A stretch of DNA of 64,000 nt from Pseudobdellovibrio exovorus JSS (lineage in GTDB: Bacteria > Bdellovibrionota > Bdellovibrionia > Bdellovibrionales > Bdellovibrionaceae), in contig NC_020813.1 in the NCBI RefSeq assembly GCF_000348725.1, forward strand, positions 1,178,001 to 1,242,000, read 5' to 3'. Below the pieces are notes generated by a model that saw only the letters and a program-made list of their open reading frames with translations, had not been told where the DNA came from and ran no database searches. The position numbers and the translations under genes were made by a program. Of this stretch, positions 42,775 to 52,786 are shown one piece after another. Position 1 is the stretch's first letter; each line of letters starts with the position of its first letter.

Positions 42775-44547
42775 TTAAGCGGCGCGGTTACTAGATTTCG
42801 TGCCGCCATCTTTAGTCGTATCACCGCCATCATGTGCGAAGCCATCTTTACCTTGGGCGATTAAGCCACCTTGAATAGTGCGGATTAAGTCTTCGACAAC
42901 TTCATTTAAACTATGAGCTTGTTTTGATAAGTCTTTGGCAGCAAAGGATGATTCCTCGCTGGTCGCCGCATTTTGTTGGGTGACCTGATCCAGTTGATTC
43001 ATCGCACGTGTCAACTCGTTGATACCCTGTGACTGTTCCTGACTGGCATTAGAAATTTCAGTGGCCATATGGGAAACATTAGAGACATTTTCAACGATCT
43101 CTTCAAAAACCTCGTTACACTCACGCGCAATTTGCGTTCCGTTTTCGATTTTTTCGACTCCATCTTTAATTAAAGACTCGACCTGTGTTTTTGTCTCTTT
43201 AACGATGTCTTCCACTTTCGAGATACTGTTTTCTAGCAGTTCTGAAATTTCTTGCGACGCCTGTCCGCTCATTTGGGCCAAGTTTCCGACCTCTTGAGCG
43301 ACTACGGCAAATCCTTTCCCATGCTCTCCAGCGCGTGCAGCTTCCACGGACGCGTTGAAGGATAGAAGTTTAGTTTGAAAAACGATATCGTTAATCACTT
43401 TAGTCTTATTTCCAATTTCTTTAATGACCTCAACAATTTGAACCATTTGTTGATTCGAGTGATTGACCTGATCCATGATCTTGCCATTACTCTGATTGAT
43501 CTGGCTCATGGAAGAAATCATCTGCTGCATGATATGCTTTCCATTTTCGGCAATTTTCTTCGACTGGTTTGAACTCTGGGCTGTATTGACGGCATTATCC
43601 GTATTTTTACTGACCATCGAATTGAGCTCTTCAATACTGGCGGCCGTTTCTTCAAGTGAGGCGGCTTGTTGAGTTGTCGCCTGTGCTAACTGTTGTGATG
43701 AATTGGCCATTCTTTGAGATGTCACACTCACTTGATCACTAGCTTGGGTGATAGCATTGGCTGCGCGGCTTAAAGAGTGAATTGGCGTTTTTAAAATATA
43801 GGCCGAGATTAAAACAGAAGCTAAAGCCCCTAATAGAATACCTAAAATCAACCAGCCACGTGGAGTGATGATTTGTCCTTGTGTCGACGCTTTTGCAACA
43901 AGGTCGATATTTTGACTGACAGCAAATACGCCGTGAAGTTTGCCATCCTTCCAGTCTTCCATTTTGTAGCCAAGTATATCGCGACCATTTCCCCATGGGC
44001 TTTGCGATGGACTACCATGACATGTCATGCAGCCATGATCTTCTGAAAGGCGCACAGGGCGGTAAGTGGTGATGATACCATCTTCATTTTTGATGATTTC
44101 ATTTAAGTCAGGACTTCTTTCAAACTGACGGAAGACTTCTAGTTCTTGAGTGGTAGCTAAGTAGTCTTTGTTACGTGGAGCATCTGAAAACACACGGAAT
44201 TCATATTGATCTACGTGTGTATTTTGTTGACCGATTAATAGCGAGGCATAGATAGGAACCTGATTTAGAATTTCTTCGCGCTCAGCATTGGTCAGTTGAT
44301 CCGGAGAGCGATATTTTTTTTGATATTTTTCAACGACAGTCTGTAAACCACCTTGTTTGCCGACAAACTGAGTAGCGGCATTTAACTGTGTATGAATGGT
44401 TTTCTGCTTATTCACAATGCCGGCTTCTAGTTCTTTGGCATTAAAATAAAGAAAGCTTTGAATTGCGACTGACGCGCATAGAAAGCACGATAAGATGACC
44501 ACTGAAAGAATTCTTGATTTAAGACTGAGTTGGCTAAACCATTTCAT
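42775..44547 (-). CDS. Chemoreceptor with haem-binding (DUF3365/Tll0287-like) sensor
   Basis: The 590-residue protein has two TM segments (about residues 13-34 and 232-255) enclosing a periplasmic sensor with a CxxCH haem-attachment motif, C173-H177 (GCMTCHG), typical of DUF3365/Tll0287-like domains. The cytoplasmic part has a HAMP-like start and a long coiled-coil signalling domain whose tip reads [19 protein letters not shown]. It may sense redox state or gases such as O2 or NO. AAGGAGC precedes the ATG. Last gene of the leftward chemotaxis operon. Confidence 0.88.
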   Translation of the reverse strand: MKWFSQLSLKSRILSVVILSCFLCASVAIQSFLYFNAKELEAGIVNKQKTIHTQLNAATQFVGKQGGLQTVVEKYQKKYRSPDQLTNAEREEILNQVPIYASLLIGQQNTHVDQYEFRVFSDAPRNKDYLATTQELEVFRQFERSPDLNEIIKNEDGIITTYRPVRLSEDHGCMTCHGSPSQSPWGNGRDILGYKMEDWKDGKLHGVFAVSQNIDLVAKASTQGQIITPRGWLILGILLGALASVLISAYILKTPIHSLSRAANAITQASDQVSVTSQRMANSSQQLAQATTQQAASLEETAASIEELNSMVSKNTDNAVNTAQSSNQSKKIAENGKHIMQQMISSMSQINQSNGKIMDQVNHSNQQMVQIVEVIKEIGNKTKVINDIVFQTKLLSFNASVEAARAGEHGKGFAVVAQEVGNLAQMSGQASQEISELLENSISKVEDIVKETKTQVESLIKDGVEKIENGTQIARECNEVFEEIVENVSNVSHMATEISNASQEQSQGINELTRAMNQLDQVTQQNAATSEESSFAAKDLSKQAHSLNEVVEDLIRTIQGGLIAQGKDGFAHDGGDTTKDGGTKSSNRAA

Positions 44548-44677
44548 GAAAGCTCCTTTTACGTTCCGTATAATAAAATCGGTATTTATGGAAATTGATG
44601 AAGAGTCTTCAACTCCATTTAATATTTAATTCACAATTTATTTTTTTGAGATCTACACAGTTAAAAATCTTTAACAT

Positions 44678-46030
44678 TTAAGCGACCTTACCTGAGTTTT
44701 TTTGAGGCTCTGTTTCATCTGGAGATGCAGAAAACAAATGCCTGACTTCATTTAGAATATCAGGATTAATTGAGCCATTTCCTGCAATAAGTTTAAATGC
44801 CTCTTGAGGTGAAAGGCGCGGCTGCCGTGGTCGTATGCGTAAAAGATCTTCTAATTGCTGCGCTAAAGACAATACCTGAGCCTCTGTACAAATCTTAAAG
44901 CCAGGTCTTTTTTCTGGAAAGCCTTTGCCATCAAATCGTTCATGGTGCTGAGTGATGGCATCGCGAACTTTAGGCAGAATCACGATACGCTTACCTGCCA
45001 GTATCGTCAGGGATTTAGCAACGTGAGTGTGATACAGATCTAGCTCTTCTGGGGACATCTCGGATTCGGTTTTTTCAAGAACCTCTATAGGCATTTGGCT
45101 CATACCTAAATCACACATAAGGGCGGCTATAACAATGTCTTCCGTTTTGACAATTTCGGTAGTTAGGGCAATCAGTCCGCAAATCGTCGATACCTTCTGG
45201 GCTTTTTCATAGAGTCCATTATCAGTGCTGCCAGTGCTTTTTAAGAGTTCCTTTTGAAAGTTAAAAAGATCGGGGGACTTAACATATTCTGCGATCACTT
45301 GGTTCGCATATTCGACATACTCTTTACCTTCAGCAAAAGCTGCATTTTTAGGGGAAAGTAAATCATGAAAAAGACGACGAGCCGCCGCTTTCTTTTGTTG
45401 TGGACTTGGAGTCAGATTTTTTATCTTAGACGTCAGGAAGCTGTAATATTGTTTAAGCTGACTTTCTTTTACAAAGACATGGGATGTCGAGTGGCGATCT
45501 AAGTTGCTGATGATACGCGGAGAGAGTTTAGTGCCTCGGTTGTTAAGTTTGATGTAGCGATTGTTTGCGGACAGATAAAGACTGAGTTCAAAATCCAATT
45601 GATCTTCTGGTTTGATTTCCGCAAGGCTGACTTCGACTAAGCGTTCAAGAGATTGCCCCGTCACATTACGTTCGATTTCTCGTAATGTGATCGAAATAAA
45701 ATTTTTGTCCATAGGGTAGTAAAAGCAATCTAGAAAGCCGTTCTTAATTAAGATCTCAGCTTCCTGCATTTGGGAATCTAGAGCGACAAAATATATAGGA
45801 GCTTGTATGAACGTCATTTTTAATGACTGACTGAGTTCAATGGCAGGTAAATCCTCCCATCCAAGCCCACATATAACGGCGTCGTAGGAATCACTTTTCC
45901 ACGTATCATAATATTTCATGAACTCTTCTGAATTATTAACATAATCCAGTTCATAGTTCTGCAGACAAGACTTAGCGAACTCAAGAGCATGAGCATCTAA
46001 CGCCACAGCTAATATTTTGAGTTTAATCAT
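44678..46030 (-). CDS. Degenerate HD-GYP-type protein with pseudo-receiver
   Basis: ATG at 46030 overlaps the stop of cheY by four bases (ATGA), giving 450 residues. Residues 1-120 look like a receiver fold without the acidic pocket. A linker of about 150 residues follows. The C-terminal region is HD-GYP-like: HHERFDGKGFPE is well kept, and YHTHVAKSL fits another ligand motif. The defining HD pair is CD (C306-D307 in ALMCDLGM), and the first ligand His is not evident. It probably no longer cleaves c-di-GMP and may act as a binding or signalling partner. Confidence 0.78.
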   Translation of the reverse strand: MIKLKILAVALDAHALEFAKSCLQNYELDYVNNSEEFMKYYDTWKSDSYDAVICGLGWEDLPAIELSQSLKMTFIQAPIYFVALDSQMQEAEILIKNGFLDCFYYPMDKNFISITLREIERNVTGQSLERLVEVSLAEIKPEDQLDFELSLYLSANNRYIKLNNRGTKLSPRIISNLDRHSTSHVFVKESQLKQYYSFLTSKIKNLTPSPQQKKAAARRLFHDLLSPKNAAFAEGKEYVEYANQVIAEYVKSPDLFNFQKELLKSTGSTDNGLYEKAQKVSTICGLIALTTEIVKTEDIVIAALMCDLGMSQMPIEVLEKTESEMSPEELDLYHTHVAKSLTILAGKRIVILPKVRDAITQHHERFDGKGFPEKRPGFKICTEAQVLSLAQQLEDLLRIRPRQPRLSPQEAFKLIAGNGSINPDILNEVRHLFSASPDETEPQKNSGKVA

Positions 46031-46428
46031 GAAGCCGCCTTTTTCTGCGCCTCCTCTAATTTTCCATTTAGAGTGGCAGTATCGAAGGGTTTGATCACAT
46101 AAGCTGACACGCCAGCTTGTAGAGCTTCGACCACTTGTTCTTTTTCGGATTCGGCGGTTACAAGTACGAAAGGAACATTTTTGTAGCGGGTATCGCCACG
46201 AACTCTTTTTAATAAGTCCAAGCCCGTGCATTGAGGCATATTCCAGTCAGAGACAACAAGGTCATAAACACCTTCTTTGGCATCTGAGAGTAATTGCCAT
46301 GCTTTAACACCATTTTCAGCTTCGGATATATTTTCAAAACCGAGCTCTTTTAAAGAGCGAATCACTAGTTTACGCATGGTCATCATGTCATCGACAACTA
46401 GGACTTTCATTCCGGCTTTATTGCTCAT
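46027..46428 (-). CDS. cheY: CheY chemotaxis response regulator
   Basis: The 133-residue single receiver domain has the acid pair D13/D14, phospho-acceptor D61 in SDWNMP, switch T91 and K113 in IKPF. The sequence KVLVVDDMMTMRKLVIRSLKELGF is that of true CheY. It should be phosphorylated by the CheA encoded 1.1 kb away on the other strand and bind the flagellar motor or another output. It follows AGGAGAAG and is coupled to the HD-GYP-like gene. Confidence 0.93.
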   Translation of the reverse strand: MSNKAGMKVLVVDDMMTMRKLVIRSLKELGFENISEAENGVKAWQLLSDAKEGVYDLVVSDWNMPQCTGLDLLKRVRGDTRYKNVPFVLVTAESEKEQVVEALQAGVSAYVIKPFDTATLNGKLEEAQKKAAS

Positions 46429-46444
46429 TTCTTCTCCTTATGAT

Positions 46445-47305
46445 TTAAGCGGCTTGCTCGTTTTCAAAAGATATTTCTACCTGAAATTGTCCGTGCTGGG
46501 TGTTGAAGGGTAGAATGATTACCTTTTCATTTGTTTTTTGACGTATATTAATTCTTTCTCCGGATAGTATTGTGGGCAGCTCTGGTTTAAGCTGATATCC
46601 AAACTCTTGATTTAAAACTGTTTTCGCAGAGCCGTAGATAATATTTAGAATTTCTCCGGCGGCATCTTCAATTTCATGATTTATATGTTCATGTTTTTCT
46701 CCGAACATGGACTCATATATTTTTAAGAAGATTTTTTCTGGAAAAGCTAAGGTCACACTGCCTTTAAATTTTTCTGTCGAGATAGAAATCACGCCGACGA
46801 TAGCAATAGGCTGTTCATAAACTTTGTTGTCAACATAGGTGAATTGTGGTTTTAGGGGCTCGCACTGAACGTTGGCCTGCAGCTCTAGAGTTTTCTTGGT
46901 GGCCGCTAAGAAAGGATTAACCATGCTCACATCAATTTGTTTCTGGGGTTTCGTCTGTGCACTTTTTTCTTGTTTGAAGTATTCACGAATATCATGAATG
47001 CAATTTAAGGCGCTCGACATCCCATCATTTTTAAGTTGGTTTAACAGCGAGGGCTTGAAGTTAAAACTCACCAGTTTTTTGTCTGCCATTTTAATATTTT
47101 GTGAAAGAACTAATAAGGGATGGTAGCAAAGCTGATTCAGTTCGCTCACTTCGCGGAAATCGAGCACAAATAGCTGTGCTGGCTGTAAAAGCCAGTTCTT
47201 AATCTCGATATTAAGATTAGTGGCACATTCTTTATCCATATCTTTTGGCAGCTCAATCAACAGATAGTGATCACGCACCTCGTGTTTAATTAGTGGCTCA
47301 GCCAT
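46445..47305 (-). CDS. STAS-CheX fusion (putative CheY-P phosphatase)
   Basis: The 286-residue protein joins an N-terminal STAS-like domain (residues 1-110: FVLDFREVSELNQLCYHPLLVLSQ) to a C-terminal CheX-like domain (about 125-286). The CheX part has the catalytic E-x2-N motif in GEILNIIYGSAK after FLKIYESMFGE. CheX/CheC/FliY proteins dephosphorylate CheY-P; this gene sits 16 bases upstream of cheY in the same operon, which supports that role. The STAS fusion is unusual. GGAGATAT precedes the start. Confidence 0.8.
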   Translation of the reverse strand: MAEPLIKHEVRDHYLLIELPKDMDKECATNLNIEIKNWLLQPAQLFVLDFREVSELNQLCYHPLLVLSQNIKMADKKLVSFNFKPSLLNQLKNDGMSSALNCIHDIREYFKQEKSAQTKPQKQIDVSMVNPFLAATKKTLELQANVQCEPLKPQFTYVDNKVYEQPIAIVGVISISTEKFKGSVTLAFPEKIFLKIYESMFGEKHEHINHEIEDAAGEILNIIYGSAKTVLNQEFGYQLKPELPTILSGERINIRQKTNEKVIILPFNTQHGQFQVEISFENEQAA

Positions 47306-47513
47306 AGATATCTCCGCTGTAGATTTTGGTTGTTCATTCTTTTGTTTTTATCGGTATCTCAAAATGGAAAATAGGCAGGGTGAATTTCTAAATGCTGATA
47401 ACTATTCAGAAAATAGAAATTGTAAAGAAAATATTATTTTAGAATATTAAGAGACTATTAAATGGATTTCAGAAGTCTACAATAAAATCCGCATTCATAC
47501 GATGAGATAAAGT

Positions 47514-49214
47514 ATGGATGATTTTGAAAAGACGTTGAAACTTGGATTTATTGACGAAGCCCTACAACTTATTGAAGAGTTCGAGACCTTATTATTAGAT
47601 CTCGAGCAGGATGCCTCTTCTAAAGAGACTATCGATGGGGTTTTTCGTCTGATTCACAATATCAAGGGCAGTTCAAAAGCTGTCGGCTTTGATAACCTAG
47701 GGGCCTTTTGCCATGAGCTCGAGACCTACATGCTCGACATTAAAAATGGCACTAAAAAGACGACGAAGGCGACTATAAATAAATTACTCTTATCTAAAGA
47801 CATCATGACCAAGACTTTGATGTCCTACAAATCCAATTTAGATGCCGTTATTGATTTGAGTTCTGAAATCTCTATGTTTCAGCATAAAGATGAAGAGATT
47901 GTAGATAAAAACGAAGCTTCTACCAAGGGAGCTGAGGCGATAGCTTCTTCATCAGTAGACGCCAATGCCGATTTACCGGTAGAGGAGTCTACTGAAGTTA
48001 TTGATATTAAAAACTTTCAAAATAAAAAGCGGCTGCATGCGGTGGTTGGTGCTGACGAATCCGTTCGCGTTAACCTCAAGCGTGTAGATCATCTTATCAA
48101 CTCAGTGGGTGAGCTTGTGGTTTTGCAGGCCGTCCTACGTGAACAAGTGCTGAGCCATAGTTCCATTCACAGTAAACTGGGACGAGTGAGCGAAGATATT
48201 GGTAAAATTATTAAAGAAGTCCAAGATCTTTCTATGAGCCTTAGAATGGTGCCGGCAAAGACATTAATCCAAAAGCTACAAAGAATTTGCCGTGACACAG
48301 CCAGTGGATTAGGGAAAGACGTGAAATTCACTATTCATGGTGAAGACACAGAAATTGATAAGACGATCTTAGAGCTTATCAGCGATCCGTTAGTGCATTT
48401 AGTAAGAAATGCCGTGGATCACGGGATCGAAACACCTCCAGAGCGTGAAGAGCAAGGGAAATCCCCGCAAGCCGAGTTACTCCTGAGTATTTCCTATGAG
48501 GGTGGGAAGTTGCTTATCAGTGTGAAAGATAATGGACGCGGACTAAATCGCGAGCGTATTTTACAGAAGGCTAAAGAAAAAGGACTCTTAAAAGAAGGTG
48601 TTGAGCTGAGCACTCAGCAAATTCAAGAACTTATTTTTGCTCCAGGTTTTTCTACGAAACAGCAGGTGACAGAAGTTTCTGGGCGCGGTGTTGGTATGGA
48701 TGTGGTTCGTACCAGCGTGGAAAATCTAGGTGGGCAGATCGAAATCAGTTCTGAAGCCGGAATGGGAACAGAGTTTGTTGTGCGTTTGCCACTGACGTTG
48801 GCCATCATTGATGGAATGGTGGTTCGAGTTTCTGGTCAGCAGTTTGTCTTGCCACTCGCACAAGTAGCCGAGACCTTTAAAGTTGAATCTGGTCAGATTA
48901 AAGAAGGCCAGAGTCACGGACTTTTTTGTCTGCGCGGGAAAGACTTTCCTGTATTTGATGCTAAACAAATGCTTCATCATTCTAAAAATGAATCTCAGCA
49001 GGGAAATATCGGAATACTTTCACATGCGGGAAGCTTCAGTTTTGTCGTTTTAGTTGACGACATTGTTGGTCAACAACAAATCGTCATCAAACAGATGGGG
49101 TACGAGTTGTCGCACCTGCGTGGATACGTGGGCAGTGCGATTCTAGGGGATGGTAAACCAGCCCTTATTATGGATTTAGCTGAATTAATTGAACAAGAAC
49201 GTTTAGGTGCTTAA
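47514..49214 (+). CDS. cheA: CheA chemotaxis histidine kinase
   Basis: The 566-residue kinase has an N-terminal Hpt (P1) domain with phospho-acceptor H48 in LIHNIKGSSKAVGF, an acidic linker, the P3 dimerisation helices (VDHLINSVGELVVLQ), the P4 ATPase (N box HLVRNAVDHGIE, G box DNGRGLN, GRGVGMDVV) and a P5 CheW-like regulatory domain. The roughly 70-residue linker is too short for a P2 (CheY/CheB-docking) domain, so phosphotransfer would run without docking. First gene of the rightward chemotaxis operon; divergent from the CheX-like gene. Confidence 0.95.
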   Translation: MDDFEKTLKLGFIDEALQLIEEFETLLLDLEQDASSKETIDGVFRLIHNIKGSSKAVGFDNLGAFCHELETYMLDIKNGTKKTTKATINKLLLSKDIMTKTLMSYKSNLDAVIDLSSEISMFQHKDEEIVDKNEASTKGAEAIASSSVDANADLPVEESTEVIDIKNFQNKKRLHAVVGADESVRVNLKRVDHLINSVGELVVLQAVLREQVLSHSSIHSKLGRVSEDIGKIIKEVQDLSMSLRMVPAKTLIQKLQRICRDTASGLGKDVKFTIHGEDTEIDKTILELISDPLVHLVRNAVDHGIETPPEREEQGKSPQAELLLSISYEGGKLLISVKDNGRGLNRERILQKAKEKGLLKEGVELSTQQIQELIFAPGFSTKQQVTEVSGRGVGMDVVRTSVENLGGQIEISSEAGMGTEFVVRLPLTLAIIDGMVVRVSGQQFVLPLAQVAETFKVESGQIKEGQSHGLFCLRGKDFPVFDAKQMLHHSKNESQQGNIGILSHAGSFSFVVLVDDIVGQQQIVIKQMGYELSHLRGYVGSAILGDGKPALIMDLAELIEQERLGA

Positions 49215-49228
49215 TTAGCGAGGTATAT

Positions 49229-49696
49229 ATGAGTAAATATCTAAGTTTCCATTTAGGAACTGAAAATTATGCAATGCCACTTTTAAAAGTCAGAGAGGTC
49301 ATCGGTATGCCCGAGATCACTCTGGTTCCTCATTCCAGTCACCATGTTCTAGGTGTTATGAATCTGCGTGGACAGATCATCACAGTGATTGATATGCGCA
49401 CCTGCTTGGGACTAAAAGCTCAGCAAGGACATGAGACGACAGTTATTATTTGCGAGATGCCCTTCGGACAAATAGGTATGGTCGTTGATGCCGTTAACAG
49501 CGTATTGTCTGTGGCACAAGAAGAGTTAGCTGAAGTACCAGCGGGATCTCGCGCCTCTTCGCAGTCTTATATCGTCAATATCTATCGCAAAGAGGATCAG
49601 CTGACATTGATATTAGATGTAGAGCAATTAATCTCGAAAGAAGTGAATATCAATTTTGAGGCTTTGCAAATAAATGAAGCGGCGAAGGCTTCTTAA
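49229..49696 (+). CDS. cheW: CheW coupling protein
   Basis: The 155-residue protein is a single CheW SH3-like domain (YLSFHLGTENYAMPLLKVREVI, VMNLRGQIITVIDMR, GMVVDAVNSVLSV). It links chemoreceptors to CheA at the membrane array. It starts 14 bases after cheA and ends 13 bases before the receptor gene, as in an operon. Confidence 0.94.
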   Translation: MSKYLSFHLGTENYAMPLLKVREVIGMPEITLVPHSSHHVLGVMNLRGQIITVIDMRTCLGLKAQQGHETTVIICEMPFGQIGMVVDAVNSVLSVAQEELAEVPAGSRASSQSYIVNIYRKEDQLTLILDVEQLISKEVNINFEALQINEAAKAS

Positions 49697-49709
49697 AAAG
49701 TAGGTCTGC

Positions 49710-51035
49710 ATGCTTTCTGATTTGAGCATTAAAGGCCGCGTTGCCTTATTTATTACAATTGGGTTTATCGTGACTATCCTTGTCGGGATATTGAGTTCGC
49801 AGGCTTTACAGCAAGTGGCTACAGTATCTGCGGATGTGACACGAGCAAAGTTTGCTATTCAGGCCTCACTAGGAGTCGCTTTTATTGTACTTATAGCTGT
49901 GGGTTATTTCGTTTGGAATTCTATTTTTCAAGAGATGAGCAAGACGCAGCAGGATCTATCAAAACAGCTCCTCCAGTTTAAAAAGTCCTCAGAAAAAAAC
50001 TTTGAATCGTACACGAGTTTGAGTCGTAGCACAGAGGCTCTAGCCCATAAGACTCAAGAGTCTAACAGTTCGTTAGATCAGCTTAAACAAATGCTACACC
50101 GAACAGATGAGTTTGCTGATAAATCACATCAAAGAGCCAATGATAGTCATATGGCTGCCGTAGCTGGTAAAAAATCGGTGGCCGAGATGATGCAGTCTAT
50201 GTCCGATATTGAAAGTAGCAATAACGAGGTCATGAAGGCTGTCACAGATTCTAATGAAAGTCTTTCGGAAGTGACACAGATCATTTCAAGCATCGAAGCG
50301 AAGACTAAAATTATTAACGATATAGTATTTCAAACAAAGTTATTGTCATTTAATGCCTCTGTCGAAGCCGCACGCGCGGGCGAGCATGGTAAAGGCTTTT
50401 CTGTAGTGGCGGAAGAGGTGGGAAACTTAGCTCAGCTGAGCGGCGTTGCCGCACAGGAAATATCTAAGATTTTAGAAGAAAGCGTGCAAGCCGTTCAGAG
50501 TTTAATTCAAAAAACCAATGAGCGCGTTCAGCCTTTAATCAAAGAAGGGCAAAAGCGAGTGGCAAAAGGCAAAGCCGTTGCAACGCAATGTGAAGAGTCG
50601 TTGGATAAAATTGTGAGGGAAGTAGCTGAGGTGAATAAGATTATTGATGATATTTCGCAGGCCTCTAAACAGCAAAGGCAAAATCTTGATGATATTAAAA
50701 AGGCCATGCTTGAAATGGATCAGCTCATCCAACAAAAACCTGAGGTAGCACCGCCGACTTCTGTAAAAGCTCCAGAAATGAAATTGCTCAAAACAGAAGA
50801 TAAAACAGAATACAAAAAAGAGCATAAAAAAGAACAGCGTCTCAAAGTTGCCAAAGAGTCGGTAGTTGAAGTAAAGCCCCAGAAAAATGTGGTGTCCTTT
50901 TCTTTAAATAACAAGAAGGTCGAGCCAGCACCAGCTAAAGTTGTAGCCAAGAAGGCACGTGAAGTAAAAATAAAATCTGTAGCTAACGGGTCGGATTTCC
51001 CCAGTGGAGATGATCCCCGTTTCGAGGAGTTTTAA
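49710..51035 (+). CDS. Chemoreceptor without periplasmic sensor, with C-terminal tether
   Basis: The 441-residue receptor has two TM helices (about 12-32 and 46-68) joined by only a dozen residues, so it has no periplasmic ligand domain and must sense the membrane or cytoplasm. The cytoplasmic coiled coil carries the hairpin tip [20 protein letters not shown] Lys-rich tail of about 90 residues ends in RFEEF, which fits the xWxxF-type pentapeptide that tethers CheR or CheB. Its last base overlaps the cheR start (TAATG). Confidence 0.88.
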   Translation: MLSDLSIKGRVALFITIGFIVTILVGILSSQALQQVATVSADVTRAKFAIQASLGVAFIVLIAVGYFVWNSIFQEMSKTQQDLSKQLLQFKKSSEKNFESYTSLSRSTEALAHKTQESNSSLDQLKQMLHRTDEFADKSHQRANDSHMAAVAGKKSVAEMMQSMSDIESSNNEVMKAVTDSNESLSEVTQIISSIEAKTKIINDIVFQTKLLSFNASVEAARAGEHGKGFSVVAEEVGNLAQLSGVAAQEISKILEESVQAVQSLIQKTNERVQPLIKEGQKRVAKGKAVATQCEESLDKIVREVAEVNKIIDDISQASKQQRQNLDDIKKAMLEMDQLIQQKPEVAPPTSVKAPEMKLLKTEDKTEYKKEHKKEQRLKVAKESVVEVKPQKNVVSFSLNNKKVEPAPAKVVAKKAREVKIKSVANGSDFPSGDDPRFEEF

Positions 51036-52786
51036 TGGCATTTTCACAGGACACGGCCATCATGGCAATAGCACGGGAAATTTCGCAGCATTCGGGTGTA
51101 CAATTAGGTGAAAACCAAAAAGAAATGATTGTCAGTCGCCTCAAGCGAAGAATGTACAGTTTGGGGATGCGCTGCGAATCAGAGTACGTAGAGTTCTATT
51201 TGAATAATCGTAAAGAAGAATTTCGGCACCTGCTTTCGCTATTTACCACTCATCACACATTCTTCTTTCGTGAGTTTAAGCAATTTGAATTTTTGCGCGA
51301 CAGTTTGTTAGATCGCATTGTCAGAGCAGCCCGTGATCGCGGTGAAAAACTTATTAGAATCTGGTCGGCGGCCTGCAGTAAAGGTCACGAAGTGTATTCT
51401 TTAGCAGCTTTCTTGCTGCCCATCCTTGAAAAAAAGTATCCTGATATGCGGCTGCAAATTATCGGAACAGATATAGATGAAATATCCGTGGACTTTGCCA
51501 AAAATGCTGTTTTCTTAAAAAAAGAAATTGATGGGATTCCATTGGCCTATCAGAGCGGCAACTTCGTTCGCGGCCATTCAGGTCTAGAAAACTATGTACG
51601 GGTGCATTCCAAAATTCGTGAGATATGCCAATTTTTTAAAGCCAACCTCTTAGATTCGCAGACGTGGCCAAGTGGTTCTTTCGATTTTATTTTTTGTCGG
51701 AATGTGTTTATTTATTTTTCCTCACGAGATATTGGTAAAATTCTTCCAGAGCTGAATGCCAAAATGCATTCAGATGGAGGGCTTTTTTTAGGTTTAACAG
51801 AAAATATAAATGGAATCCAGACGCCGCTTAAATGTGTGGGGCCTTCTGTGTTTTCGACCTCTCAGTTGCTTCCTCAGGGGACTATGTCTAAACCAATTCG
51901 GCGCGTTCTGTGTGTGGATGATTCTCCGACAGTTTTAGATATTCTTAAGATGATATTTACACGCGAGTCGGGTTACGAACTTGCGGCCATTGCAAAAAAT
52001 GGCAAAGAAGCTGTAGAGGTTTTAAAAACACAAAAATTCGATCTTATCACTTTAGATATCCACATGCCGATCATGTCAGGGATTGAATTTATGCAGTCCC
52101 ATTATAAAGCTGGGATGCCGCCAGTATTGGTCGTCAGTTCTGTGGAACGAACGGAGTCGAATCTTGCTTTGGAAATGATTAAAAAAGGCGCTCAGGATTA
52201 CATTCAAAAGCCAGAGTTAAAAAATCTTTCGTCCTACAAAGATGAGATTTTACTAAAAGCCAAAATAATCACTGAACGCAGTAGCTTAGGAAATAAAGAA
52301 GTGGATAATGCGCTGGATCGCCAATTTGCAACATCTGAAAGTCTAGGTCTTAGCTCTATAAAAAATCCAAAGTGTATAGCGCTGTTTTTTAAAGAAGAAG
52401 ATGTGGAATCTGTAAAGCGATTTATAGCAGAAAACAGTTCTGCAAATATTTTCTTTAAGCTGGTCTGTTCGTTTTCTGGGGACGAAGAAGAATTTATTAA
52501 TCATCATTTTTTAAATATGCGGGCTTACGTGAATGAAGTTTTTCGTATAAATCCGTTAAGGCGTTCGTTTCACCTGCCTTCGGCTGATGTAGGCGTCGTG
52601 ATGAGCTCGTTTGCTATTGATCAGCTTAAAAGTTTAAAGCTAATGAACTATGATGTGTTTTTAGCCGAAGAATCTTACAGTCATGAGCGAATATTACTTT
52701 CTGAAAAGTTTGATCTATTTCCACAGGCGAGTTTAGCCTATATGGTTCAAAAACGCTTAAAAGAAAGACAAGCTGTGGCCGTATGA
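51035..52786 (+). CDS. cheR: CheR methyltransferase fused to a receiver and a new C-terminal domain
   Basis: The 583-residue protein has a CheR part (residues 1-280: RLKRRMYSLGM N-domain, THHTFFFRE, SAM motif IWSAACSKGHEVYS, IFCRNVFIYF), a receiver (288-410: DD at 295-296, D341 in LDIHMP, KP near 408) and about 170 C-terminal residues that I do not recognise. The usual GEEPYS motif is GHEVYS. It should methylate chemoreceptor glutamates with SAM; the receiver suggests control by CheA phosphorylation, normally seen in CheB and not in CheR. Its end overlaps cheB by four bases. Confidence 0.88.
   Translation: MAFSQDTAIMAIAREISQHSGVQLGENQKEMIVSRLKRRMYSLGMRCESEYVEFYLNNRKEEFRHLLSLFTTHHTFFFREFKQFEFLRDSLLDRIVRAARDRGEKLIRIWSAACSKGHEVYSLAAFLLPILEKKYPDMRLQIIGTDIDEISVDFAKNAVFLKKEIDGIPLAYQSGNFVRGHSGLENYVRVHSKIREICQFFKANLLDSQTWPSGSFDFIFCRNVFIYFSSRDIGKILPELNAKMHSDGGLFLGLTENINGIQTPLKCVGPSVFSTSQLLPQGTMSKPIRRVLCVDDSPTVLDILKMIFTRESGYELAAIAKNGKEAVEVLKTQKFDLITLDIHMPIMSGIEFMQSHYKAGMPPVLVVSSVERTESNLALEMIKKGAQDYIQKPELKNLSSYKDEILLKAKIITERSSLGNKEVDNALDRQFATSESLGLSSIKNPKCIALFFKEEDVESVKRFIAENSSANIFFKLVCSFSGDEEEFINHHFLNMRAYVNEVFRINPLRRSFHLPSADVGVVMSSFAIDQLKSLKLMNYDVFLAEESYSHERILLSEKFDLFPQASLAYMVQKRLKERQAVAV

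Noticed and set aside
46031-46231. N-terminal extension of the HD-GYP-like gene to 46231
   Set aside because: It would overlap cheY by 200 bases and reads as the complement-phase of cheY; the ATGA overlap at 46030 is the natural start.
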